DNA from: a virus
Strand: one strand, 5' to 3'
Virus record (IMG/VR): IMGVR_UViG_3300020436_000054
Coordinates: 1 to 30,312 of that record
DNA: 30,312 nucleotides
Positions within the stretch are counted from its first letter, which is position 1. Each line of letters starts with the position of its first letter. The position numbers and the translations under genes are program-made. A model generated the notes under the pieces. It was given only the letters and a program-made list of their open reading frames with translations, did no database searches and was not told the DNA's origin. Positions 23,351 through 30,312 of this stretch are shown piece by piece.

Positions 23351-25315
23351 ATGGCTAGCACACTTCTCTCACCAGGAGTGGTAATTCAAGAGAGGGATTT
23401 AACCCTTGGATCCATTGAGACAGTAGAAGTAAACGTTGGAGCAATAGCTGGAGCTTTTACAAAAGGACCAGTTAATAAACCAGTTAGAATCTCATCGGAA
23501 TCAGAATTACTATCTAAATTCGGTGAACCAAATGACAGTAACTATGAAACATGGTTCGCTGCCTCATCTTTTCTCGCATACGGTGGCGTACTTGACGTAG
23601 TACGTGCTAGTGGTGCTTCATTAAAAACTGCTAACGTAGGTGGAGTTACACTTACAATCAACAGCGTAGAAGATTACGAAGGTAATTACTACGATGGTAC
23701 AGCAGCTTGGGACTATGCTTCTAGAAACATTGGTTCTGTAGGTAACTCACTTAAAGTTGTAGTAATCGACTCAGGTGCTAACCAACAAGTAACTCTTGCG
23801 GGCAACCTCCAGTCAGCTGGTGTAGCAGCAGGATCATTAATCCAAAACTCAGCGGGTACTAAATCTGCTTACATCCACAAAATTACAGGTGGTACAGTAG
23901 TAGATGTTATCTGGGTATCTGGTGGTGCTTGGACAACTTCTGATCTAGTTGATGATGGATCTAACCCTGATGTTGCTATCACAGCAGTAGCAGGATGGTA
24001 TGATTCACAGATGATTACCCCAACCTTGAACTGGAATCAAGTGGCTCCCCAACCTGGCACTTCAGTACACGTTGCTGAACGCGGAGGATCAAACGACGAG
24101 ATGCACATTGTTGTAGTCGACGTTGACGGTGGAGTAACAGGAACACCTAATACAGTTCTTGAGAAATTTCTATATGTCTCTAAAGCATCTGATGGTAAAT
24201 CAGCAGAAGGTTCTTTAGTATACTATCCAGAGGTTATCCTCAACCAATCTAGTTACATCTACTGGGGTTCTCATGATAACGAGGACATTTGGGATGTATC
24301 TGGTAACGCTCTTGCTAACGCATCTAACGTAGGTGGAGTTTCAACAACAGCATTTGATATTCTTGGTGAGAAAGAATATACAATGACAGCTGGTGCTGAC
24401 GACTTTACACTATCTCAGGCAGAGATCATCGCAGGGTATGATTACTTTGCTGATCCAGAAACAGTACAGATTGACTACCTAATCATGGGTGGTGGCGGTG
24501 CTACTGAGACAGAAACAAAAGCAAAAGCAAACAAACTGATCAGTATTGTGAATGCTCGTAAAGACTGTGTTGCTTTCATTTCTCCTGATAAAACAAATGT
24601 TATCGGAGTATCAGACAGCGGTACACAAACTAATAACATAGTTGAGTTTTTCGATTCATTCCCATCAACTTCATACGTAGTCTTCGATAGCGGTTGGAAG
24701 TATCTTTATGATCGCTTCGCTGACAAGTATAGATGGATCCCATGTAACGGTGACACTGCAGGATTGTGTGCTAGCACAACAGCAGCTGGAGATCCATGGT
24801 TCTCACCCGCAGGACTTAATCGCGGTGGAATCAAGAATGCTATTAAACTAGCATATTCACCTAAGAAATCTGAAAGAGACACACTTTATCAGAAGAGAAT
24901 CAACCCAATCACTTCTCTACCTGGTCAAGGTATCGTACTCTTCGGAGACAAAACAGCTCTCGCTTCACCATCTGCCTTTGATCGCATCAACGTCCGTCGT
25001 CTCTTCCTCGTCATAGAGAAGACAATAGGAAATGCTGCGAAGGGAGTATTGTTTGAACTAAATGACGAATTTACTAGAAACAACTTCAACAACGTTGTCG
25101 AACCATACCTACGTGACATTCAAGCACGTCGTGGTATCACTGACTTCTTAGTTGTTTGTGATAGTTCCAACAACACACCTGATTTAATTGATAAGAATGA
25201 GTTTGTTGCTGAGATTTACATCAAGCCTGCTCGCTCTATCAACTTCATCACACTAACCTTTGTTGCTACACGTACAGGTGTTAGTTTCGAGGAAGTAATC
25301 CCAAGGAGATCTTAA
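23351..25315 (+). CDS. gp18: Tail sheath protein gp18
   Basis: gp18 forms the contractile tail sheath. The 654-residue length is nearly that of T4 gp18 (659). The N-terminus LSPGVVIQERDLT is the standard sheath opening. GAIAGAFTKGPVNKPVRI follows, and near the C-terminus VFGEL-type segments appear as KGVLFELNDEFTRNNF and GITDFLVVCDSSNNTP, all sheath-domain hallmarks. The middle (~110-350) is variable, Gly/Val-rich and probably the exposed protease-resistant domain. The gene has its own promoter-like element and strong ribosome binding site and is followed after 3 bases by gene 19. Confidence 0.97.
   Translation: MASTLLSPGVVIQERDLTLGSIETVEVNVGAIAGAFTKGPVNKPVRISSESELLSKFGEPNDSNYETWFAASSFLAYGGVLDVVRASGASLKTANVGGVTLTINSVEDYEGNYYDGTAAWDYASRNIGSVGNSLKVVVIDSGANQQVTLAGNLQSAGVAAGSLIQNSAGTKSAYIHKITGGTVVDVIWVSGGAWTTSDLVDDGSNPDVAITAVAGWYDSQMITPTLNWNQVAPQPGTSVHVAERGGSNDEMHIVVVDVDGGVTGTPNTVLEKFLYVSKASDGKSAEGSLVYYPEVILNQSSYIYWGSHDNEDIWDVSGNALANASNVGGVSTTAFDILGEKEYTMTAGADDFTLSQAEIIAGYDYFADPETVQIDYLIMGGGGATETETKAKANKLISIVNARKDCVAFISPDKTNVIGVSDSGTQTNNIVEFFDSFPSTSYVVFDSGWKYLYDRFADKYRWIPCNGDTAGLCASTTAAGDPWFSPAGLNRGGIKNAIKLAYSPKKSERDTLYQKRINPITSLPGQGIVLFGDKTALASPSAFDRINVRRLFLVIEKTIGNAAKGVLFELNDEFTRNNFNNVVEPYLRDIQARRGITDFLVVCDSSNNTPDLIDKNEFVAEIYIKPARSINFITLTFVATRTGVSFEEVIPRRS
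25303..25308 (+). promoter_or_regulatory. Ribosome binding site of gene 19 (AAGGAG)
   Basis: AAGGAG inside the last codons of gene 18, 10 bases before ATG 25319, fixes the gene 19 start. Confidence 0.7.
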
Positions 25316-25318
25316 ACA

Positions 25319-25897
25319 ATGGCTGAAACCAAAGCACTGGGCGTATTAGAATTCCAGTCTAGAATCAAGGGAGCAGTTAGACCTAACCTGTTCTCTGTGA
25401 CACACAACTTTCCAACAGGCATAATCGCTGAAGATGGATTAGAAACATACTTGTGTAAGAGTGCTGCTCTTCCTGCATCAACAGTAGGAACAGTAGAACT
25501 ACCTTTCCGTGGTAGAGTGATCAAGGTACCTGGCGACAGAACCTTTGAATCATGGACTGCTACATTCTATATGGATGATGCTTTCCAACTACGTGGTGCT
25601 TACGAAAAGTGGATTGAACTAACCAACACTGTAGATGCCAACACAGCATCCGCAGGAATGGAAGCAATATTACAGGACATCACTGTAACTCAAATGGATA
25701 AGTTCAACGGATCCGCAAAACAATTCAAGGACATCCGTCAGTATAAATTAGTGAAAGGTTTCCCAGTATCTGTTTCACAGGTATCACTAGCATATGACAA
25801 CAACGATTCTTACGAAGAGTTCGATGTTGAGTTTGCTTACCAGTACTTCGAGACATCTATTGGACAGAATACTATGAAAAGGGTTGGCACTGCCTAA
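25319..25897 (+). CDS. gp19: Tail tube protein gp19
   Basis: gp19 polymerises into the inner tail tube through which DNA passes. This 192-residue protein (T4 gp19 is 163) has the family pattern. An N-terminal region (RIKGAVRPNLFSVTHNFP) is followed by PFRGRVIKVPGDRTFESWTA in two overlapping parts, the amphipathic segment DDAFQLRGAYEKWIE and strand-rich C-terminal DVEFAYQYFE. It directly follows the sheath gene and has a strong ribosome binding site, as expected for a high-copy structural protein. Confidence 0.95.
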   Translation: MAETKALGVLEFQSRIKGAVRPNLFSVTHNFPTGIIAEDGLETYLCKSAALPASTVGTVELPFRGRVIKVPGDRTFESWTATFYMDDAFQLRGAYEKWIELTNTVDANTASAGMEAILQDITVTQMDKFNGSAKQFKDIRQYKLVKGFPVSVSQVSLAYDNNDSYEEFDVEFAYQYFETSIGQNTMKRVGTA

Positions 25898-25904
25898 CTA
25901 AATA
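25898..25904 (+). promoter_or_regulatory. Candidate late promoter for gene 20 (CTAAATA)
   Basis: It begins immediately after the gene 19 stop codon and ends 22 bases before the gene 20 ATG in a 29-base gap. Confidence 0.55.
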
Positions 25905-25926
25905 GTAGGTAAAGAAACGCAATATT

Positions 25927-27579
25927 ATGGCAGAGTTATTCGGATTCTCGTTTAGAAGAAGAGAGGAGGAGTTAAAGAAAAGTGCTCCTTCTCCCGTCGC
26001 CCCAACTAATGAGGATGGTGCTACAAGTTTTATAGCTGGTGGTTACCATGGGACATACGTAGATCTTGATGGTAACTTCAAGACTGAATACGACATGGTG
26101 GTTAAGTATCGCATGATGGCGATGCACCCTGAAGTAGACAGTGCGATTGAAGACATTTTACAAGAGTCAATAGTCACAGACCAAAATGACTCACCCGTGC
26201 AGATAAACCTGGCAAACTTAGATGTCAGTGATTCTGTCAAGGATATGATTAGAACAGAGTTCGATTATATTAAAAATTTAATAGGATTTGATACTAAAGC
26301 TCATGAAATGTTCCGTAGATGGTACATTGATGGGCGTTTGTATTATCATAAGGTCATAGATTTGAAGAGACCTCAAGATGGTATTCTCGAACTCCGTTAT
26401 GTAGATCCACAAAAGATCAAGAAAGTCAGACAGATTAATAAGATTCCAAAGACAGCAGACCAGTTCCAGTCACTAGACTATGGTAAGGTAGACGAATATT
26501 TTATATACAATCCCAAAGGACTACGCAATACCTCCGCAAATAGTGGTATAAAAATTGCGAAAGATGCTATAACATATGTGACCTCTGGTATTCTCGATAC
26601 CAATAAGAATATAGTATTGTCTTACTTACATAAGGCAATCAAAGTTCTTAATCAACTCATGATGATCGAGGACTCTCTTGTTATCTACAGGATATCAAGA
26701 GCACCAGAGCGTAGAATTTTCTACATTGATGTAGGAAATCTACCAAAAGTAAAAGCGGAGCAGTACCTACGTGAGGTAATGAGTCGCTATAGAAACAAAC
26801 TTGTTTACGATGCTAATACAGGAGAGATTAGAGATGACAGAAAATACATGTCGATGCTCGAAGACTTCTGGTTACCCAGAAGAGAGGGAGGACGAGGTAC
26901 TGAAATCACTACGTTGCCAGGTGGACAAAATCTTGGAGAACTTACGGACATCCAGTACTTCCAAACCAAACTTTATAAAGCACTGAACGTACCAGCTGGT
27001 CGTTTAGAATCAGGACAAGCATTTAACATTGGAAGATCTTCAGAAATCATGCGTGATGAACTGAAGTTCACTAAGTTTGTGGGTAAACTCCGCAAGAAAT
27101 TTAGTGAGATGTTCCAAGATATTCTCAAGACTCAACTCATTCTAAAAGGTGTAATCACACCAGAGGACTGGGATGACATGAAGGAGCATATACAGTACGA
27201 TTACTTATATGACAATCACTTTACAGAACTTAAGAATATTGAAATGTTAAACGAGAAGATCAACGTAATCACTGCCATGGAACCATTCATGGGACGTTAC
27301 TTCTCTACTGAGTACGTACGTACAAACATCTTAGGTCAGTCTGAGGTCGAGAAAAAAGAACTTGACGATCAGATGAAAGATGATATTTCTTCAGGTAAGA
27401 TCATTGACCCATTAGAAATGACAGCCATGGATCAAAAAGCTATGGATGACGAAAAAGATAATGCGGAACTTGATAAAGAAATGAAGAAAGCACAGATCAA
27501 AACACAGGCAGAGAAGGGTACTACTAACCCCTCTGGCAGTACCAGAACCCCTGCTAAAAGTAGGAATGGTAATAAATAA
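25927..27579 (+). CDS. gp20: Portal vertex protein gp20
   Basis: gp20 forms the dodecameric portal that nucleates the prohead and docks the packaging motor. The 550-residue protein (T4: 524) shows HPEVDSAIEDILQESIV near residue 62, FRRWYIDGRLYYHKVID near 134 and ELRYVDPQKIKKVR near 160. RAPERRIFYIDVGNLPK lies near 260, LEDFWLPRREGGRGTEI near 310 and the LPGGQNLG segment follows, all portal signatures used in cyanophage g20 typing. The C-terminus is a Lys/Glu-rich helix with a Gly/Ser/Thr tail. A late-promoter-like heptamer lies just upstream. Confidence 0.97.
   Translation: MAELFGFSFRRREEELKKSAPSPVAPTNEDGATSFIAGGYHGTYVDLDGNFKTEYDMVVKYRMMAMHPEVDSAIEDILQESIVTDQNDSPVQINLANLDVSDSVKDMIRTEFDYIKNLIGFDTKAHEMFRRWYIDGRLYYHKVIDLKRPQDGILELRYVDPQKIKKVRQINKIPKTADQFQSLDYGKVDEYFIYNPKGLRNTSANSGIKIAKDAITYVTSGILDTNKNIVLSYLHKAIKVLNQLMMIEDSLVIYRISRAPERRIFYIDVGNLPKVKAEQYLREVMSRYRNKLVYDANTGEIRDDRKYMSMLEDFWLPRREGGRGTEITTLPGGQNLGELTDIQYFQTKLYKALNVPAGRLESGQAFNIGRSSEIMRDELKFTKFVGKLRKKFSEMFQDILKTQLILKGVITPEDWDDMKEHIQYDYLYDNHFTELKNIEMLNEKINVITAMEPFMGRYFSTEYVRTNILGQSEVEKKELDDQMKDDISSGKIIDPLEMTAMDQKAMDDEKDNAELDKEMKKAQIKTQAEKGTTNPSGSTRTPAKSRNGNK
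27571..27578 (+). promoter_or_regulatory. Late promoter (AATAAATA)
   Basis: This is a seven-of-eight match to the T4 late octamer, overlapping the gene 20 stop and ending 21 bases before the ATG of the gp67-like gene. It would drive the prohead core genes. Confidence 0.6.
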
Positions 27580-27599
27580 CATTACGTAACACAATTATT

Positions 27600-27854
27600 A
27601 TGACTACACCACAGCGAGATATCGTTGATTTGCTTTGGAACGACGACCAGGCTGATGCTCTGGGAAAACTCAAAGACATGCTACAGACTAAAGCTGCTAT
27701 GGCAGTGGACGCTAGTAAGCAAGGTGTTGCTGACAGAATGTTTCCACATGTACCTGATGAAGGTAATGCGGAACCTGACCCAGAGGCACTAGAAAACCCT
27801 ACCGCTGAATTAGAGGAACCATCTGATGAAACTGATAACGGAACAGAACAATGA
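27600..27854 (+). CDS. gp67: Prohead core protein, gp67-like
   Basis: This 84-residue acidic protein has an N-terminal helix (DIVDLLWNDDQADALGKLKD), an Ala/Met-rich helix and a strongly acidic C-terminal tail rich in Glu, Pro and Asp. Its size and location between genes 20 and 21 match T4 gp67 (80 residues), an internal core component cleaved by gp21. A LEE tripeptide in the tail fits the (L/I)xE cleavage rule. Sequence similarity to gp67 by eye is weak, so the call rests on position, size and composition. It overlaps gene 21 by 29 bases. There is no separate gene 68 as in T4. Confidence 0.75.
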   Translation: MTTPQRDIVDLLWNDDQADALGKLKDMLQTKAAMAVDASKQGVADRMFPHVPDEGNAEPDPEALENPTAELEEPSDETDNGTEQ

Positions 27855-28473
27855 TATAGAGGTTCTTACCGAAGAAAAAGACGGTAAGAAATCAACCTAC
27901 ATCAAAGGAGTATTCTTACAAACTGAGATCACCAACCGCAATGGTAGAATGTACAAGTTCGATACCATGAATCGTGAGGTGTCAAAGTATAATGAGGAGT
28001 TCGTTAACAGAGGTAGAGCTTTAGGTGAGTTAGGTCACCCAGAAGGTCCTACACTTAACCTAGATAGAGTGTCACATAAGATTGTTGAACTTTATCCAGA
28101 AGGAACTAACTTCATGGGTAAGGCAAAACTTATGGATACACCCATGGGTAAAATCGCTAAGTCATTGCTAGACGAGGGCGTACAACTGGGAGTCTCTTCG
28201 AGAGGTCTCGGTTCAATCAAGAAAGAAGGTAGTTGTTCTGTGGTAGCAGATGACTTCATTCTATCCACTGCTGCGGATATCGTAGCAGATCCTTCAGCAC
28301 CTGATGCATTCGTAGAGGGTATCTATGAAGGACGTGAGTGGATCACTGTAGATGGCAAAGTTAAGGAGCGTACAATCGAAGAGATTAAAGCTGCTATTGA
28401 CAATGCACCAAATCCACAAGAACTTCAAGAAAGAAAGATTTCCGCGTTCGCGACTTTCTTAAGAAGTATATAA
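27826..28473 (+). CDS. gp21: Prohead core protease gp21
   Basis: gp21 is the S21-type serine protease that sits in the prohead core and cleaves scaffold and capsid proteins after (L/I)xE. The 215-residue length matches T4 gp21 (212). Key segments are GVFLQTEITNRNGRMY near residue 28, ALGELGHPEGP with catalytic H71, and LGVSSRGLGS with the nucleophile at S124 or S125. The ATG chosen overlaps the gp67-like gene by 29 bases. The next in-frame Met would remove the conserved NRNGR region, so the overlap appears real and probably couples translation. Confidence 0.95.
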   Translation: MKLITEQNNDIEVLTEEKDGKKSTYIKGVFLQTEITNRNGRMYKFDTMNREVSKYNEEFVNRGRALGELGHPEGPTLNLDRVSHKIVELYPEGTNFMGKAKLMDTPMGKIAKSLLDEGVQLGVSSRGLGSIKKEGSCSVVADDFILSTAADIVADPSAPDAFVEGIYEGREWITVDGKVKERTIEEIKAAIDNAPNPQELQERKISAFATFLRSI

Positions 28474-28475
28474 AT

Positions 28476-28483
28476 TATAAATA
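28476..28483 (+). promoter_or_regulatory. T4-like late promoter for gene 22 (TATAAATA)
   Basis: There is an exact match to the T4 late octamer 3 bases after the gene 21 stop and 43 bases before the gene 22 ATG. It probably drives genes 22 and 23 together. Confidence 0.8.
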
Positions 28484-28516
28484 AAAATAGTTAAATTACC
28501 GCAGATCTTATTTCGT

Positions 28517-28521
28517 AGGAG
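28517..28521 (+). promoter_or_regulatory. Ribosome binding site of gene 22 (AGGAG)
   Basis: AGGAG with a 5-base spacer to ATG 28527 fixes the start of the scaffold gene. Confidence 0.75.
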
Positions 28522-28526
28522 AAACC

Positions 28527-29621
28527 ATGTCCACAATAGATGAAAAATTTGAGAAACTCATCGCGGAAAAGAAAGCAACTGAAGCTGTAGCTGAGGAAGC
28601 ATCTGAACCAAAAACCGAAGTTTCTGAAGACGCAGCAACAGGCAATACTGCCATTACTGGTGGTGCTGTGCCACAACAAAAGTCAGACTTAAAGAACGAT
28701 GCCATTGAGGTAGGTGGTTCTTCTAAGGAAAAACCTGAAGGTCCTGATAACGTTGGTAAAAAAGCAGCAGCTCCTGTAGGAGTAGAGAAAGACAAGACCT
28801 TGAAGATGAAACCATCTGGTGCATCATCATCAATGCCTGGTGCTTTATCAGCTAAAATCTTTGACGACACGGAAGTCGAAGGAGATGTGGTAACTGAAGA
28901 CAGCAGTGAAGACATCGAAGCAGTACTTAAAGGTGCTGACCTAGATGAAGAGTTCACAAAGAAAGCAAAGACTGTCTTTGAAGCAGCTGTTGACGCAAGA
29001 GTCACAGCAAAGATTGACTCCCTTAAGGAGCAAGCAGCTAACAAATTCGTAGAAGAGATCGACACGATCAAAGAAGAATTTGCTAGTCGCGTAGAGAATT
29101 TCCTCCAGTACGCTTGCGATGAGTGGCTCAAGGAGAACGAACTTGCAGTTGAGCAAGGTCTCCGCACTGAAGTCACTGAGACGTTCATGGAAGGATTAAG
29201 GAAATTGTTCATCGAATCAAACATCAACGTTCCAGATGATAAACTGGATCTTGCTGCTGAGATGAGCGAGAAAATAGATGACATGGAAGACCGACTTAAC
29301 GAACAGGTTAAGAAGAATGTCGAACTACACGAGGTAGTGGGTACCTATCGTAAAAATGAGATTTTGACAGAACTTACCAGAGGTCTCGCTGAGACACAGA
29401 AGGATAAGTTTAAATCCCTTGCCGATGCAGTCGAATTCAAATCTGATGAGTCGTATCGTGAGAAGCTAGGTCAAATTAAGGAATCATACTTTGGTGCTCC
29501 AAAGACTGAGACCGTGACTGAGGTTGCTTCAGAAGAATCTGCACCAGAAGCAGAAAAACAACTTGAAACTGTTAGTGAAAGCATGGCAGCATATGTCGAG
29601 CAACTAGCTAAAAGGATCTAA
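28527..29621 (+). CDS. gp22: Prohead scaffold protein gp22
   Basis: gp22 is the main core scaffold around which gp23 assembles; gp21 later degrades it. This 364-residue protein (T4: about 269) is very acidic and Glu/Lys/Ala-rich. The first ~130 residues appear disordered and low in complexity, then long helices run from ~130 to 325 (ASRVENFLQYACDEWLKENE; RLNEQVKKNVELHEVVGTYR). The latter region is typical of T4-type gp22. Several (L/I)xE tripeptides, such as IAE near residue 12, LTE near 278 and LAE near 284, are potential gp21 cut sites. It lies between genes 21 and 23 and has its own late promoter and strong ribosome binding site. Confidence 0.93.
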   Translation: MSTIDEKFEKLIAEKKATEAVAEEASEPKTEVSEDAATGNTAITGGAVPQQKSDLKNDAIEVGGSSKEKPEGPDNVGKKAAAPVGVEKDKTLKMKPSGASSSMPGALSAKIFDDTEVEGDVVTEDSSEDIEAVLKGADLDEEFTKKAKTVFEAAVDARVTAKIDSLKEQAANKFVEEIDTIKEEFASRVENFLQYACDEWLKENELAVEQGLRTEVTETFMEGLRKLFIESNINVPDDKLDLAAEMSEKIDDMEDRLNEQVKKNVELHEVVGTYRKNEILTELTRGLAETQKDKFKSLADAVEFKSDESYREKLGQIKESYFGAPKTETVTEVASEESAPEAEKQLETVSESMAAYVEQLAKRI

Positions 29622-29648
29622 TTCACTCTCTTAAACTAACATTTTAAA

Positions 29649-30312
29649 ATGTTCAATACAGAAAAACTACAGGAGAAGTGGAATCCCGTACTAAAGCATG
29701 ATGGTCTTCCTGAGATAAAGGATAACTATCGTAAAGCGGTTACCGCACAACTCCTAGAGAACCAAGAAAGGTTCATGCGTGAGGAAAAACAAATCCTTAC
29801 AGAGGCACCTACTAACGCAGGTCCTATCAACACCCCTACAACAGGTAGTGGTGCTAACTTCGGTTTCGACCCAATCCTCATAAGCTTGATTCGTCGTGCT
29901 ATGCCTAAGCTTATTGCTTATGACATCGCAGGTGTTCAGCCTATGAATGGTCCTACAGGTTTGATCTTCGCAATGAGATCACGCTATGTGAACCAAACAG
30001 GAAACGAAGCATTCTTCGACGAGCCAGACGCACAGTTCTCTGGTACTCAAGGTGGTACACCTCCAACAGCAACATCTGAGAAAAACCCAGGTTTAATCAA
30101 CGATGCTAGTGGTGGCGGTACAACAGAAGGTAACTATGACCTTGCTTCAAGCAAGTTTACATCTTCTGAACTTGAATCATTAGGAGAAGGTACATCTACA
30201 GCGTTCATGGAAATGGCGTTTAGCATCGACAGAATTGCTGTTGAAGCTAAAGGTAGAGCACTAAGAGCAGACTACTCAGTTGAACTTGCTCAAGACTTGA
30301 AAGCAATCCACG
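29649..30312 (+). CDS. gp23: Major capsid protein gp23 (3' truncated)
   Basis: Only the first 221 codons are in the window; the frame remains open at the right edge. The N-terminus (EKLQEKWNPVLKHDGLPEI) and segment FDPILISLIRRAMPKLIAYD, then AGVQPMNGPTGLIFAMRSRY, are diagnostic of T4-type major capsid protein and are standard g23 marker regions. A likely gp21 maturation site is ILTE52|A53, matching the (L/I)xE rule and close to the cut after residue 65 in T4. The ATG lies within the palindrome CATTTTAAAATG. No late-promoter octamer is visible in the 27-base gap upstream, so expression probably continues from the gene 22 promoter. Confidence 0.97.
   Translation, partial: MFNTEKLQEKWNPVLKHDGLPEIKDNYRKAVTAQLLENQERFMREEKQILTEAPTNAGPINTPTTGSGANFGFDPILISLIRRAMPKLIAYDIAGVQPMNGPTGLIFAMRSRYVNQTGNEAFFDEPDAQFSGTQGGTPPTATSEKNPGLINDASGGGTTEGNYDLASSKFTSSELESLGEGTSTAFMEMAFSIDRIAVEAKGRALRADYSVELAQDLKAIH

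Noticed and set aside
28508-29284. 258-codon minus-strand open frame opposite gene 22
   Set aside because: The Glu/Lys/Ala-rich scaffold gene leaves few antisense stops; the antisense protein is low-complexity Ser/Ala/Phe.
1-30312. tRNA genes, CRISPR arrays, insertion sequences or photosynthesis genes
   Set aside because: No cloverleaf-like non-coding stretch, regular spaced repeats, transposase or psbA/psbD-like sequence was seen; coding density leaves almost no room.

Overview
The window is about 30 kb of a T4-like myovirus genome, most likely a marine cyanophage. A nearly complete T4-type head/neck/tail block runs in the canonical order 13-14-15-16-(insert)-17-18-19-20-67-21-22-23. T4-like late promoter octamers (TATAAATA and relatives) sit before many genes. 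Accessory genes typical of marine T4-like phages (flavin-dependent halogenase, Fe(II)/2-oxoglutarate oxygenases, very large beta-rich virion proteins) fill the remaining space. No photosynthesis gene or tRNA is visible, so the host (Synechococcus, Prochlorococcus or another marine bacterium) cannot be fixed from the sequence.

Region 1 (2-6601, + strand) is a tightly packed accessory operon. It holds a flavin-dependent tryptophan-halogenase-type enzyme (cut by the left edge), an unrecognised beta-rich protein, four Fe/2OG oxygenase-like genes alternating between two subfamilies, a JmjC/cupin-type oxygenase, a prolyl-hydroxylase-like oxygenase, and two small acidic helical proteins. Adjacent genes overlap by 1 to 38 bases, which implies coupled translation. 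Together they look like a halogenation/hydroxylation tailoring system of unknown substrate. This is the most unusual part of the window.

Region 2 (6602-6889) is a single small minus-strand gene. A T4-like late promoter for the next rightward gene lies in its leader.

Region 3 (6933-13184) is one 2083-codon gene. It encodes a subtilisin-like protease domain with an intact Asp/His/Ser triad, joined to several cupredoxin-like domains and six Ig-like domains, one of which contains a nested cupredoxin-like domain. It lies directly before gene 13, where T4 carries the whisker gene wac, so it is probably a virion protein.

Region 4 (13184-16715) carries neck proteins gp13 and gp14, the tail completion protein gp15 and the small terminase gp16. 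Genes gp14 and gp15 are longer than in T4.

Region 5 (16738-21592) is an insert between the two terminase genes. It holds a small beta-rich protein, three small genes of unknown role, a seventh Fe/2OG oxygenase-like gene and a 1050-aa repeat-rich tail-fibre-like protein.

Region 6 (21592-30312) carries the large terminase gp17, tail sheath gp18, tail tube gp19, portal gp20, a gp67-like core protein, the prohead protease gp21, the scaffold gp22 and the start of the major capsid protein gp23, which is cut by the right edge. These proteins build the prohead (20, 67, 21, 22, 23), package DNA (16, 17), close the head (13, 14) and make the contractile tail (15, 18, 19). No non-coding stretch exceeds about 75 bases.
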